From JBFAPK01 sp040676675 (GTDB lineage Bacteria; Actinomycetota; Actinomycetes; Mycobacteriales; Micromonosporaceae), in contig NZ_JBFAPK010000009.1 of assembly GCF_040676675.1 (NCBI RefSeq), positions 124,001 through 188,000 of the forward strand: a stretch of 64,000 nt of DNA, given 5' to 3'. This document shows, one piece after another, positions 8,322-17,323 of the stretch (position 1 is the first letter of the stretch; each line of letters begins with the position of its first letter). Below the pieces are notes generated by a model. The model made no database searches. It was not told the DNA's origin and worked only from the letters and a program-made list of their open reading frames with translations. The translations under genes were made by a program, and so were the position numbers.

Positions 8322-8528
8322 GTGACGATCCCCTACGGTCGCGGCCTGGGTCAGGCCCGATTCGGTTGACACCACCGAGATGCCGCGACCCCCGGTCGAG
8401 TTCGATCGCCGCCCAAGATTTTTTCCAGCCGGGCCGCCACCGCCCGGGCCGGCTCAGCCAACGCCCGCTCGGCCCGGCGCAGGCGGCACCCGCTCGGCCC
8501 GGATCAGGCGACACCCGCGCGGGCCGGC

Positions 8529-9467
8529 TCAGGCGACGGTGAGCGCCGGACGCGGGTGGAAGAGCCGCAGCTGCTGGACCCGGCCCGCGTGCAGGCGGTG
8601 CAGCCAGAGCACGGCGGGCGGGCAGTGCTCCGGGTCGTCCGGCGGGCTGATCAGGTCGGCCTCCCAGATCATCACGTCCCCGCTGGCCACCACATTGGTG
8701 ATGCGCTGCCGCACGCCGTGGCTCAGGTCACGCTCCATGCCGAGGACCGCGAAGTCCTGGCCGCCGCGCTCGCCGCCGGGCCCGATCATCTCCGCGTCCG
8801 GCGCCCAGGTTTCGCGTACGACGGCCGCGAACTCGCCCCGTCGGGCGGCCGCCAGCGTCTCCTCGGCCTCCCGGCGGCGCTCGGCGTTGTGGGCGACGGC
8901 GTCGTCGTGGGCGGCGCTCGCGCTCTCCATCAGAGCGGCGGCGAGCTTGCTCCGGGCCTGGTTGAGCCGGCTGCGGACGGTACCGACCGGGACGCCGAGC
9001 AGCGCGGCGATCTGGTCGTACGACGACACGTCGCTGAAGTAGCGCAGCAGGGCGACCAGCCGCAGCGGCTCGGTGAGCCCGCCGAGCGCGTGCCAGATCC
9101 AGTCCCGCAGCGAGCGCCGGTCCAGCAGCTCCTCCGGGGTGGGCTCGGCCGAGGGCAACACCAGCCCCTCCACGTCGCCCAGGACCACCGGTCGGGCCGC
9201 CCGCAGCCGCATCCGGCAGCCGTTGCGGACGATCGCCCGCAGCCACGGACCCACGGCCGCCGGATCGCGCAGCTCCTCGATCCGGCGCATCGCCATTAGC
9301 ATCGCGTCCTGGACGGCGTCCTCGGCGTCGGCGCCGTACCCGAGCAGGCTCACCGCGACGGCCTGCATGCCGGCGGCGTGCCGGGACAGCAGCACGCCGA
9401 GCGCCGTGCCGTCACCCGACCGGGCGGCACGTACCAGTTCGACGTCCGGCACCCCGTCCGCGGCCAT
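8529..9467 (-). CDS. ECF-type RNA polymerase sigma factor with C-terminal NTF2/SnoaL-like domain
   Basis: The protein is 312 residues. Region 2 is seen in ELVRAARSGDGTALGVLLSR and ADAEDAVQDAMLMAMRRI, and region 4 in YDQIAALLGVPVGTVRSRLNQARSKL. A C-terminal extension of about 120 residues (AAARRGEFAAVVRETWAPDAEMIG onward) resembles the SnoaL-like domain found in several ECF groups, where it takes the place of, or adds to, an anti-sigma factor. No anti-sigma gene is adjacent. The ATG at 9467 follows GAAGGGG. Targets are unknown. Confidence 0.88.
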   Translation of the reverse strand: MAADGVPDVELVRAARSGDGTALGVLLSRHAAGMQAVAVSLLGYGADAEDAVQDAMLMAMRRIEELRDPAAVGPWLRAIVRNGCRMRLRAARPVVLGDVEGLVLPSAEPTPEELLDRRSLRDWIWHALGGLTEPLRLVALLRYFSDVSSYDQIAALLGVPVGTVRSRLNQARSKLAAALMESASAAHDDAVAHNAERRREAEETLAAARRGEFAAVVRETWAPDAEMIGPGGERGGQDFAVLGMERDLSHGVRQRITNVVASGDVMIWEADLISPPDDPEHCPPAVLWLHRLHAGRVQQLRLFHPRPALTVA

Positions 9468-9730
9468 CCCGTACCCCTTCCCCCGTCTCGCGCCGCCTGC
9501 CCGCACCGCGCTACGGCGGAGTTCGCCGCTGCCGGCGGAGCGCACCGGGCCCGTGTTCCCCGATTGTCCCGGTCCGTGCCGGGTCGACGGAGATCGGCCC
9601 GCGGCGACGGGACCGAGGACACGCCGACCAGGCCCGGCCGGCGATGCCGGCGACCGGGACACGCCGACCAGGCCGGCGGCGCCGCCGGGGTCGGTACCCG
9701 GGCGAGGGTCGGTACCGCAGGGCCGGAAGC

Positions 9731-10456
9731 TCAGCGGCCCGACGCGGTCTCCGTGGGCGCGGTGGTCCGGGCCGGTGACGAGGTCGCGGCCGGGTCGGTG
9801 GCGCTCTCACCCGGCTCGGGATCGCCGGGCGCGGAAGCCGTCGGGACCGGGCTCGTCGGGACCGGGCTCGTCGGGGCGGGGCCGCTCGGCGCCGGACCGC
9901 TGGGAGTGGGACCGCTCGGCCAGGAGTGCGTCGGGCTCGGGTCGGGCGAAGGGCTCCCGGAGGGAGTGGGACTGCCCGACGGGCCGGGGCTACCGGCGGG
10001 GGTCGTCGGGCCGCCCGAGGGGCGAGGTGTGCCGGTGTGGGCGGACGGGGACGTCGTCGGAGCCGCCGGCCCGGTGGCCTGCGGCGTAGTGGTCTGCGGC
10101 GCGGTGGTCTGCGGCGCCGAACCGCCGGCCGCCGTCGCGGGAGCGCCGCCGGGCACGGGTACCGCGGGCGGCAGCGCGGGATCGGGCGTGCCGGTTACCG
10201 CCAGCGGCGTGCCGGAGTCGGCCGGGCGGGGATCGGCCGTGGCCGGCGCGCCGGGCGTGGCCTGCCCGGTCGCGGTCCCGCCGCCGGTCGGGCCGGCCGA
10301 CGCCCGCGCCTCGGTACGGGGCGCGGCCGAGGTCGGGGCGGTCTCCTCGCTGCCGGTCAGCACCAGGCCCAGCCCGGTACCGCCGACGATGGCGGCGGCG
10401 AGCAGACCGACGGCGGCGCGGTTCACGGGTGGGCGGGGGCGGCGGTGGGCGGGCAC
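9731..10456 (-). CDS. Pro/Ser/Thr-rich single-pass membrane or surface protein
   Basis: This hypothetical protein has 241 residues. After a basic N-terminus (PAHRRPRPPVNR) comes one hydrophobic segment, AAVGLLAAAIVGGTGLGLVL (residues about 17-36), then about 200 residues of low-complexity P/S/T/G sequence with repeats such as SGPAPSGPAPTSP. This is the build of a signal-anchored cell-wall-spanning protein. The GTG at 10456 has AGGGAG six bases upstream. It lies just upstream of, and on the same strand as, the ECF sigma gene, with about 260 bases between. No catalytic motif is present. Confidence 0.6.
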   Translation of the reverse strand: MPAHRRPRPPVNRAAVGLLAAAIVGGTGLGLVLTGSEETAPTSAAPRTEARASAGPTGGGTATGQATPGAPATADPRPADSGTPLAVTGTPDPALPPAVPVPGGAPATAAGGSAPQTTAPQTTTPQATGPAAPTTSPSAHTGTPRPSGGPTTPAGSPGPSGSPTPSGSPSPDPSPTHSWPSGPTPSGPAPSGPAPTSPVPTSPVPTASAPGDPEPGESATDPAATSSPARTTAPTETASGR

Positions 10457-10765
10457 GGGTGGCTCCCTGGGACTCGGTGCGAAGCGCCGGGCAACGGTCC
10501 GGGCGACCGTCCGGCGGAGCGGGCGGCGGCACGCCACTTCGCGGCGGTACCGGCGCGACAAGCGACAGCATGGACCCTGCCCGCCGGGGCGACGCGCGGG
10601 CAACGACCGCGGGCACACTGGTGGGCCATGTCACACCCAATCAGCAGGAAGAATGCGATGACCTCATGAGCCGGACATGACCGACTTACGGCAGTCACTC
10701 CCGGAGTGCCGACTTCCGCCGTGCCCGTCGCCTCAGCCTCCGGGCTCTCCGGTCAGGACACGGCC
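10457..10765. other. Intergenic region between divergent genes
   Basis: No gene is supported. The region separates two divergent genes and must hold both promoters; a small inverted repeat (CACTCC-C-GGAGTG) occurs near 10695-10707. Confidence 0.35.
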
Positions 10766-10771
10766 TAGCCT
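10766..10771 (+). promoter_or_regulatory. TANNNT -10 box (TAGCCT) of the pentapeptide-repeat gene
   Basis: TAGCCT is followed by six bases and the GTG at 10778, without a Shine-Dalgarno; a leaderless start is inferred. Confidence 0.6.
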
Positions 10772-10777
10772 GGGCCG

Positions 10778-11374
10778 GTGGCGGATGTGATCGAGGGCGA
10801 GTCGTTCCGGAACGAGGACTGGTACGGCGAGGAGATGGTCGAACGCGCCTACCAGAGGTGCACGTTCCACGGCATCGATCTCACCGAGTCGCTGACCCGG
10901 GGCGCCGTCTTCACCGAGTGCACCTTCGGCAACGTACGCTTCAACGCCTCCCGGCACACCGACTCGGCGTTCCTGCGCTGCACCTTCCAGCGCAGCAACT
11001 TCTTCGAGGCCGAGTTCACCGGCTGCAAGCTCGTGGGCAGCACCTTCGCCGAGTGCACGCTGCGCCCGCTGCGGATCACCGGCGGCGACTGGTCGTTCGT
11101 CGGCCTGCCCGGCGCCGACCTGCACGGCGTCACCATCGACGGGGTACGGATGCGCGAGGTGGACCTGACCGGCGCCAACCTCGCGGGCGCCGCCGTCACC
11201 GGTACGGATCTCTCCGGCGCCCAGCTGCACGGCGTGAACGTCGAGCGCTGCGACCTGCGCCGCAGCGACCTCAGCGCGCTCGACCCGACGACCAGCCGGG
11301 GGCTGCGCGACGCGCTCATCGTCCCCGAGCAGGCCGTGGTGATCGCCCAGGCGCTCGGCTTCCGGATCGGCTGA
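10778..11374 (+). CDS. Pentapeptide-repeat protein
   Basis: This 198-residue protein is built mostly from A(D/N)LXX-type pentapeptides: GAVFTECTFGNVRFNASRHTD early and ADLHGVTIDG, ANLAGAAVTGTDLSGAQLHG later, predicting a right-handed quadrilateral beta-helix. The same fold is used by Qnr/MfpA gyrase-protecting proteins, but it is also common in proteins of unknown role, so quinolone protection should not be assumed. The GTG at 10778 is set by the TANNNT box. Confidence 0.88.
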   Translation: MADVIEGESFRNEDWYGEEMVERAYQRCTFHGIDLTESLTRGAVFTECTFGNVRFNASRHTDSAFLRCTFQRSNFFEAEFTGCKLVGSTFAECTLRPLRITGGDWSFVGLPGADLHGVTIDGVRMREVDLTGANLAGAAVTGTDLSGAQLHGVNVERCDLRRSDLSALDPTTSRGLRDALIVPEQAVVIAQALGFRIG

Positions 11375-11467
11375 CCGCCCGCCGGCGACGCCGCGTCCGG
11401 CGGCAGCGCCCGGGCGGGCACGACGCGGGCGGGCAGCCGGGCGGGCACGACGCGGGCATCGCGCAGG

Positions 11468-11517
11468 TTCACAGAATGAGTGGCTATCGCCGGACGGATA
11501 GCGACTCATTCTGTGAA
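11468..11517. repeat. Long AT-richer palindrome between genes
   Basis: Two 21-base arms (11468-11488 and 11497-11517) are complementary except at one position and are separated by an eight-base loop. With one more mismatch the pairing extends to about 11464-11521. The arms contain ACAGAATGAGT / ACTCATTCTGT, much less GC-rich than the surroundings. No T-run follows. It could be a terminator for the upstream gene, a REP-like element or an operator. Confidence 0.75.
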
Positions 11518-11621
11518 TCTGTCGTGTTCGCCGTCGCGCGCCGCCCGCGTGACCGGATCGGTCCGCCCCCGGGCGGGATGATGCCTTCCGGCGGTTCGCC
11601 CGTGGGGCGCAGGCTAGGGCC

Positions 11622-12224
11622 ATGAGCAGCGCACTTATCGTGATCGACGTGCAGGAGTCGTTCCACCGCCGGGAACTCTGGTCGGCCAACTCGAATCCCG
11701 ACCTGGTCGATCAGGTCAACCGCCTGGTCGGTGCCGCCCGGGCCGCGGACGACCTGGTGGTCTGGGTCCTGCACAGCGAGCCGGGCAGCGGCGGCCCGTT
11801 CGACCCGGCGCACGGCGGCGTCCGGCTGATGGACGGGCTCCAGGCACACGAGGGTGAGCCGACGCTGACCAAGACGTCGCACAACGCGTTCACCACCACG
11901 AACCTCCAGCAGCTGCTCACCGTACGGGGGATCCGCCGGCTGGCCGTCTGCGGCATCCGTACCGAGCAGTGCTGCGAGACCACCGCCCGGATCGCCTCCG
12001 ACCTGGGCTTCGAGGTCGACTTCGTGACCGACGCGACCGCCACGAACCCGATCCCGCACCGGGACGCGCCGGCGGACCGTACGGTCGCCGAGATCCTCGC
12101 CGACCCACGCACCCTCGGCACCGACGAGATCATCGCCCGGACCGAGTACGCCCTGGCCGGGCGCTTCGCCACCATCCGTACCGTCGCCGAACTGACCGGC
12201 GTGCCGGCCGGGGTGGGAGGCTGA
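11622..12224 (+). CDS. Isochorismatase-family cysteine hydrolase
   Basis: This 200-residue protein carries the family triad: Asp9 in LIVIDVQESF, Lys in PTLTKTSHNAF, and Cys in CGIRTEQCCETTAR. The family hydrolyses small amides and vinyl ethers such as nicotinamide, isochorismate and N-carbamoyl compounds; the substrate here is not determined. The next gene starts seven bases after its stop and encodes a DJ-1/AraC regulator, which probably forms an operon with it and controls it. Confidence 0.9.
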   Translation: MSSALIVIDVQESFHRRELWSANSNPDLVDQVNRLVGAARAADDLVVWVLHSEPGSGGPFDPAHGGVRLMDGLQAHEGEPTLTKTSHNAFTTTNLQQLLTVRGIRRLAVCGIRTEQCCETTARIASDLGFEVDFVTDATATNPIPHRDAPADRTVAEILADPRTLGTDEIIARTEYALAGRFATIRTVAELTGVPAGVGG

Positions 12225-12231
12225 CCGGACC

Positions 12232-13140
12232 GTGCCGCACGTGGTCTTCCTGCTCGTCCCGCAGCTGCACCTGCTGGACCTGGCCGGTCCCGCCCAGGTC
12301 TTCTCGACCGCGGCCGACTTCGGCCACGACTACCGGCTGCACTACGTGGGCGAGCGGGAGGAGGTGCCGACGGCGCAGGGTCTGCCGGTACGCGCCGGGC
12401 TGGCCTGGCCGGAACTAGGCCCGGACGACCTGGTGCTCGTACCCGGGTGGCGGTCGCCCACGCTCGGTGACCCCCGGATCGGCGCCGATAGCCGGCGGCG
12501 GCTGGCGGCCCACCACGCGGCCGGCGGTACCGTCGCCAGCGTCTGTAGCGGCGCCCACGCCCTGGGCAGCGCCGGACTGCTCGACGGGCGGCGCTGCACC
12601 ACCCACCACGACCTGCAGGAGGAGCTGGCGCGCCGCTACCCGGCGGCCACGGTGGTACGGGACGTGCTCTACGTGGTCGACGACCGGGTCGTCACCTCGG
12701 CCGGCATCGCCAGCGGCATCGACCTCGCGCTGCACCTGGTGGCGACCCGGCACGGTCCGGCCACCGCCGCCCGGATCGCCCGCGAGATGGTGGTGTACGC
12801 CCGGCGCAACGGCCACGAGCGGCAGGCGAGCGTGCTGCTGCGCTACCGCGCGCACCTCGCCGAGGTGGTGCACCGGGCGCAGGACCTGATCGACGCCCGC
12901 TTCACCGACCGGCTCCCCTTGGCCGAGCTGGCCTCGGCCTGCCGGGTCAGCGAGCGGACCCTGACCCGGCAGTTCGGCCAGGCGACCGGGATGAGCCCGC
13001 TGCGCTACCAGCACCTGCTCCGGCTGGAACGCGCCGAGCACCTGATCGGGCACGGCGCGACGGTCGAGTCCGCCGCGCGGGCGGTCGGGTTCGAGGACGC
13101 GCGCATGCTCCGCCGGCTGCGCGCCCGCACCGCGGGCTAG
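12232..13140 (+). CDS. GlxA-type regulator: DJ-1/PfpI domain plus AraC HTH
   Basis: This 302-residue protein has an N-terminal DJ-1/PfpI-like domain with VASVCSGAHALGSAGLL (nucleophile-elbow Cys near residue 105). A C-terminal AraC/XylS DNA-binding domain covers residues about 215-300 (LPLAELASACRVSERTLTRQFGQATGMSPLRY). GlxA-like proteins are transcription activators, and their DJ-1 part is thought to sense a metabolite. The GTG start follows the isochorismatase by seven bases. The second HTH ends a little early (ARAVGFEDARMLRRLRA), without the usual F-x-R-x-F-K-x-x-x-G-x-x-P-x-x-YR tail. Confidence 0.9.
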   Translation: MPHVVFLLVPQLHLLDLAGPAQVFSTAADFGHDYRLHYVGEREEVPTAQGLPVRAGLAWPELGPDDLVLVPGWRSPTLGDPRIGADSRRRLAAHHAAGGTVASVCSGAHALGSAGLLDGRRCTTHHDLQEELARRYPAATVVRDVLYVVDDRVVTSAGIASGIDLALHLVATRHGPATAARIAREMVVYARRNGHERQASVLLRYRAHLAEVVHRAQDLIDARFTDRLPLAELASACRVSERTLTRQFGQATGMSPLRYQHLLRLERAEHLIGHGATVESAARAVGFEDARMLRRLRARTAG

Positions 13141-13218
13141 CGGGACGGACCTGGTCAGCGGCGATCCCGCGCGGACGACTGATTCACCGCTCAGGGACGG
13201 ACGCGTCCCGGGTCGTCC

Positions 13219-13620
13219 TCAGCGCCTGCCACGGTCCACCAGGAACAGGATCAGACCGGTGACGCTCAGGACCAGGCCGCAGCACATTCCACTGAGGCCG
13301 ACCGCCAGATTTCCGTACCCCAAGGAGGAGACGGGATAGTCCGCCCCCGAGACGTAGAACGTGACGAGCCAGGCGACGCCCGCGGCGCACGGGCAGAGCA
13401 GGCCGACGACCATCAGCACGATGCCCGTCACGGCGAGCGGGCCGCGCCGCCGTCGGGCCGCCTGAGATGGATCTCCTCCCGCCCCGATCCCGCCGCCTAC
13501 CTCCATCGCGACGATCCGACGGACCTCCTCTTCGGAGATGCCGAAGCGCCGTCCGATCTGCCCGACGTCCTCGCCCGCCCCATAGGCGGCGATGACCTGC
13601 TCGTCACGATCCGCAGACAT
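13219..13620 (-). CDS. Small membrane protein with N-terminal HTH-like segment
   Basis: This 133-residue protein of unknown function has an N-terminal soluble part (VIAAYGAGEDVGQIGRRFGI, then SEEEVRRIVAMEV) that reads like a sigma-70-region-4 or Hin-type helix-turn-helix. Two hydrophobic segments follow (TGIVLMVVGLLCPCAAGVAW and SGMCCGLVLSVTGLILFLV). The ATG at 13620 has no Shine-Dalgarno but a TANNNT box seven bases upstream. An in-frame extension to 13785 is not supported. Confidence 0.65.
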   Translation of the reverse strand: MSADRDEQVIAAYGAGEDVGQIGRRFGISEEEVRRIVAMEVGGGIGAGGDPSQAARRRRGPLAVTGIVLMVVGLLCPCAAGVAWLVTFYVSGADYPVSSLGYGNLAVGLSGMCCGLVLSVTGLILFLVDRGRR

Positions 13621-13627
13621 GAGGAAG

Positions 13628-13633
13628 AACGTA
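13628..13633 (-). promoter_or_regulatory. TANNNT -10 box (TACGTT)
   Basis: TACGTT lies seven bases upstream of the ATG at 13620 on the minus strand; leaderless start inferred. Confidence 0.5.
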
Positions 13634-13696
13634 CTTCTCGATCTTCGCCGAGGTGTCCCTCTGTCATCTAGCTGACGCGGAATTGGGCAACCGGGG

Positions 13697-14008
13697 TCAC
13701 GGACGGGCCGCTTTCCCGGTACCCGACTCCGCCTCGCCCACCCGCCCGCCGTGCCGCCGGCCCGGCACCCGAAACCGGGGCGCACCCGGGCCGAGCAGCG
13801 TCGCCGAGAGGAGCTGCCGCAGTACGACGATCGCGGCGGCGCCGGCCAGCGCCGGCCAGTCCCGCGCGCCGGCGAGCCGGATCAGCCCCGCCGCGGTCAG
13901 CAGGTCCAGCAGGATGCGGATCGCGGCGCGCCAGGAGCCGGTGGCCACCAGGACGATGCCGGCGGCGGCCAGGCCGGCGGCGGTGAGGAGCGTGGCGAGC
14001 GCGTTCAC
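13697..14008 (-). CDS. Small DUF1622-like membrane protein
   Basis: This 103-residue protein of unrecognised function begins VNALATLLTAAGLAAAGIVL and has two or three hydrophobic segments, including AIRILLDLLTAAGLIRLAGA. Its GTG start overlaps the stop of the DUF1622 gene by four bases (GTGA), so translation is coupled. The segment WPALAGAAAIVVLRQLLSATL echoes the helix order of the upstream protein, suggesting a diverged partner subunit. The tail is basic and polar. Confidence 0.65.
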   Translation of the reverse strand: MNALATLLTAAGLAAAGIVLVATGSWRAAIRILLDLLTAAGLIRLAGARDWPALAGAAAIVVLRQLLSATLLGPGAPRFRVPGRRHGGRVGEAESGTGKAARP

Positions 14009-14505
14009 GGCTCGCCGGCCGGACCGGCCCCACCGGCCCGGCCGCCACCGCCCGACCCGGCCTCCGCCGCGCCGGACGAGGGGCCCACTCCGGCCGCCGT
14101 CGGGCCCGACGACCGGTCCGCCCCGGCGTCCGCCGCGCTGGAGCGCGGGTCCGACCCGGCCGCGTCGACCTGCCGCTGTTCCTGGGTGATCTCCCGCCGG
14201 AGGAAGTAGTTCAGCGCGGTACGGATGGTGGCGATCGCGGCGAGCTGCCCGATCTGCTGGAAGCTCGGCGAGACGGCGGTACGCAGGATGTCGGCGGCGA
14301 GCTGGAACTCCAGCCCGAGAGTGAGGAAGCGGCCCAGCGCGAGCCGGATGTGCGTGAAGACGGCGCTGTGCCGGTGCCGGACCCCCTCCGTCACGAAGCG
14401 GATCACCGCCCAGGCGGCGCCGATGAAGATCACTCCGGCTCCGGCCGCCTCGACGATGGTGACCAGCACCTCGACGACCCGGCGCAGGAGGTCCTCGCCC
14501 ACCAC
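14005..14505 (-). CDS. DUF1622 family membrane protein
   Basis: This 166-residue protein has three membrane segments: VVEVLVTIVEAAGAGVIFIGAAWAV, a middle R-L-A-L-G-R-F-L-T-L-G-L-E-F-Q stretch, and QLAAIATIRTALNYFLRREI. The conserved DUF1622 core (LGLEFQLAADILRTAVSPS) is clear. The function is unknown. The C-terminal 45 residues are low-complexity Ser/Gly/Ala. It starts at GTG 14505, immediately followed by a second GTG at 14502 with AGGGGG nearby. It is coupled to the next gene by GTGA overlap. Confidence 0.85.
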   Translation of the reverse strand: MVGEDLLRRVVEVLVTIVEAAGAGVIFIGAAWAVIRFVTEGVRHRHSAVFTHIRLALGRFLTLGLEFQLAADILRTAVSPSFQQIGQLAAIATIRTALNYFLRREITQEQRQVDAAGSDPRSSAADAGADRSSGPTAAGVGPSSGAAEAGSGGGGRAGGAGPAGEP

Positions 14506-14589
14506 CGCACCCCCTACCCCGCCCGGCGCCGACCGGCATCGCAGGCACGATATCCCGGCGAATCGACTTCACGGCGGCACCCGGGGGAT

Positions 14590-14595
14590 TACCTT
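14590..14595 (+). promoter_or_regulatory. TANNNT -10 box (TACCTT) of the carboxypeptidase gene
   Basis: TACCTT, seven bases, then ATG 14603, with no Shine-Dalgarno; leaderless start inferred. Confidence 0.55.
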
Positions 14596-14602
14596 CCGTT
14601 AC

Positions 14603-15895
14603 ATGGCTCGTTCGCGTTCGGCCGCCGCCCTGGTGAGCGCGCTGCTGGCGGTGTCGCCGCTGCTGACCGGGGGGACCACGCCCCTGGCCGCGCCGGCCGG
14701 GGTGGCCGCGCTCGTACCGCACCCGGGACAGGTCGCCGTGGCCGCCCGCGCCCCGCACCGGCCGTGTCCCGAACCGTCACCGGCGGTGCCTCGCCCGTCG
14801 CACCCGGCCCGGCCGACCCCCGACGCCACGCAGGGCGCGGTCGGCGGGCCGGCCCTCGCCACGGCGGGGCTCGCCACCGCTCCCGGCACCCCGACGCCAC
14901 CGCCGGTCACCGCGACCTCCTGGGTGGTGGCCGACCTGAACACCGGCGCGGTGCTGGGCGCCTGCGGCCCGCACGAGTACGGCGTGCCGGCGAGCGTACA
15001 GAAACTGCTGCTCGCGGCGGCGTTCATGCCCGACCTGAAGCCGGAGCAGAAGGTACGGGTCACCGCCGGGGACCTCGACTTCGAGCCGGGCAGCTCGGCC
15101 ATGGGGCTGGTGCTCGACGGCGAGTACACGGTCGAGACCCTCTGGCTCGGGCTGCTGCTGAACTCCGGCAACGACGCGGCGAACACGCTCGCCCGGCTCG
15201 GCGGCGGCCCGGACGGGCTGGCCGGCGGGCTGCGGGAGATGAACGCGGAGGCGCGCCGGCTGGGCGCGTACCAGACGCACGCCGCCACCCCGTCCGGCCT
15301 GGACGGCCCGGGCCAGTACACCAGCGCGTACGACCTGGCCCTGATCGCGCGGGCCTGCTTCGCCCGGGAGGACTTCCGCCGCTACGCCTCCACCCGGGAG
15401 GCGCAGGTGCCGGCGCAGCCGCCGGCCCACGCGCGCGGCTTCGCGATGTTCAACGACAACCAGCTGCTCTTCAAGTACCCGGGCGCGCTGGGCGGCAAGA
15501 CCGGCTACACCGACCTGGCCCGGCACAGCTTCGTGGGGGCCGCGGAGCGCGACGGCCGGCGGCTGCTGGTGACGCTGCTCGGCGCCGAGAACCAGCCGCA
15601 GGCCGGCTGGCAGCAGGGTGCCGCGCTGCTCGACTGGGGCTTCGGGCTGCGCCCCGACACGGCCGTCGGCCGGCTCGTCGACCGCACCCCCGACAGGTCC
15701 ACGGCGTCGCCGGCCGCGGCAGCCCCCTCCGCGGTCGCCCGGGCCGCCGCGGAGGGCGCGGCCGAGGTGCGCCCCGCCGGAGGTACCGGGGAGCGCTCGC
15801 CGCTGCTGCTGGCCGCGCTCGCCGGCGGTGGGCTCGCGGCGCTGGTGCTGCTCTTCGCGCTGGTGAGGCGGCGCCGCGCCCGGCGAGGCATGTGA
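14603..15895 (+). CDS. D-alanyl-D-alanine carboxypeptidase (S11 family)
   Basis: This 430-residue exported DD-carboxypeptidase trims peptidoglycan stem peptides. A signal peptide covers about residues 1-35. A Pro-rich spacer follows and then the S11 domain with its three motifs: SVQK (catalytic Ser and Lys), SGN in LLNSGNDAANTLA, and KTG in ALGGKTGYTD. The C-terminus has a membrane helix (LLLAALAGGGLAALVLLFAL) followed by RRRRARRG, so the mature enzyme is anchored with its active domain outside. Length is normal for actinobacterial members. No obvious operon partner. Confidence 0.93.
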   Translation: MARSRSAAALVSALLAVSPLLTGGTTPLAAPAGVAALVPHPGQVAVAARAPHRPCPEPSPAVPRPSHPARPTPDATQGAVGGPALATAGLATAPGTPTPPPVTATSWVVADLNTGAVLGACGPHEYGVPASVQKLLLAAAFMPDLKPEQKVRVTAGDLDFEPGSSAMGLVLDGEYTVETLWLGLLLNSGNDAANTLARLGGGPDGLAGGLREMNAEARRLGAYQTHAATPSGLDGPGQYTSAYDLALIARACFAREDFRRYASTREAQVPAQPPAHARGFAMFNDNQLLFKYPGALGGKTGYTDLARHSFVGAAERDGRRLLVTLLGAENQPQAGWQQGAALLDWGFGLRPDTAVGRLVDRTPDRSTASPAAAAPSAVARAAAEGAAEVRPAGGTGERSPLLLAALAGGGLAALVLLFALVRRRRARRGM

Positions 15896-16042
15896 TTCCG
15901 ACGGGCGGGTCGAGCCGTGTGGTCGCGACACGCGGGCCGGGGCGTGTGATCCCTCACGCCGCGCGCTGATCTTGTCCGGCGCCGGTCCGCGCGGCAGTAG
16001 CGTTGCCAGGGTTGACGGCACCCCTCGCAGCGGAAAGTCGGT

Positions 16043-17323
16043 ATGACAGACACCTCGCCCCGCGTCGGTCCGGACCGGGGACCGGTCGACTCCTCCCCGG
16101 CGCCCACGGCCACCGATCAGGCGCCCACCGCCGCTCCCGACCCGGCGCCGCGCAGCCTGCGGGTGCTGACCGTGCTCCTCGCGGTGGCCTGCGGTGTCAC
16201 GGTCGCGAACCTGTACTACGCCCAGCCGCTGCTCGACCTCATCGCCGGTGACTTCCGCCTGGGCCAGGGCACGGCCGCCCTGATGGTGACGCTGACCCAG
16301 CTGGGGTACGCGGCCGGCCTGCTGCTGCTCGCCCCGCTCGGCGACCTGCTGGAGAACCGGGCCCTGGCCTCCCGTACGCTGCTCGCCACCGCCGCTGCGC
16401 TCTTCGCCGCCGCCGCGGCACCGGACTTCGGGGTGCTGCTGGCCGCGTCGGTGCTGATCGGCGTCACCTCGGTGGTGGTGCAGATCCTCGTACCGCTCGC
16501 CGCGCACCTGGCGCCCGCCGCCACCCGCGGCCGGCTGGTCGGCCGGGTGATGAGCGGACTGCTGCTGGGCATCCTGCTGGCCCGTACCTTCTCCAGCCTG
16601 GTGGCGGCGCACGGCGGGTGGCGCAGCATCTACGTGGTCTCGGGCGTGCTGATGCTCGCCCTGTCGCTGACCCTGGCCCGGATGCTCCCCCACCGCCGGC
16701 CCGCGCCGCGCACCACCTACCCGCGGCTCATGGCCTCGATCGTGCAGCTGGTCCGGACCGAGCCGGTGCTGCGCCGCCGGGCGGTGTCGCAGGCGCTGAT
16801 GTTCGGCGCGTTCAGCAGCTTCTGGACCTCGATCGCCTACCAGCTCATCGACGTACACCATTTCTCGCAGACCGGCGTCGGGGTATTCGCGCTGGTCGGC
16901 GCGGCGGGCGCGGCGGCGGCGCCGATCGCCGGCCGGCTCGGGGACCACGGCCACGGCTGGCGGGCCAGCGGCGCGGCGGTGGCGCTGGGGCTGGTCGCGA
17001 TCGCGCTGGCCGGCTTCGGCGCCGGCTACGTGGTCCTGCTCGCGGCCGGCGGGGTGTTGCTGGATCTCGCCGTCCAGGGCCACCAGGTGCTGAGTCAGCA
17101 GGAGATCTACCAGCTCCGACCCGACGCGCGGGCCCGGGTCAACACCGTCTTCATGACCACCGTCTTCGTGGCGGGGGCGGCCGCCTCCGGGATCTCCGGA
17201 GCCCTGCACGAGCGCTTCGGGTGGGGCGGGGTCAGCGTCTTCACGGCGCTGCTGCTCCTCGCGAACCTGCTGATCTGGCTGGTCGCCGGCCGCTCCCGGG
17301 CCCGGCGCCGCGCCATCGCCTAG
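16043..17323 (+). CDS. MFS transporter
   Basis: This 426-residue protein has about twelve predicted membrane helices after a 38-residue Pro/Thr-rich cytoplasmic N-terminus. The first helix region ends NLYYAQPLLDLIAGDF, and the loop 2-3 motif appears as APLGDLLENR. The NLYYAQPL motif is found in the drug-exporter-like group related to YgaY/YnfM. The substrate is unknown. It ends before a hairpin at 17456-17493 that separates it from the convergent aldo/keto reductase. Confidence 0.9.
   Translation: MTDTSPRVGPDRGPVDSSPAPTATDQAPTAAPDPAPRSLRVLTVLLAVACGVTVANLYYAQPLLDLIAGDFRLGQGTAALMVTLTQLGYAAGLLLLAPLGDLLENRALASRTLLATAAALFAAAAAPDFGVLLAASVLIGVTSVVVQILVPLAAHLAPAATRGRLVGRVMSGLLLGILLARTFSSLVAAHGGWRSIYVVSGVLMLALSLTLARMLPHRRPAPRTTYPRLMASIVQLVRTEPVLRRRAVSQALMFGAFSSFWTSIAYQLIDVHHFSQTGVGVFALVGAAGAAAAPIAGRLGDHGHGWRASGAAVALGLVAIALAGFGAGYVVLLAAGGVLLDLAVQGHQVLSQQEIYQLRPDARARVNTVFMTTVFVAGAAASGISGALHERFGWGGVSVFTALLLLANLLIWLVAGRSRARRRAIA

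Noticed and set aside
10778..11374. Quinolone-resistance protein (Qnr/MfpA)
   Set aside because: Only the pentapeptide fold is shared; no specific similarity could be seen by eye.
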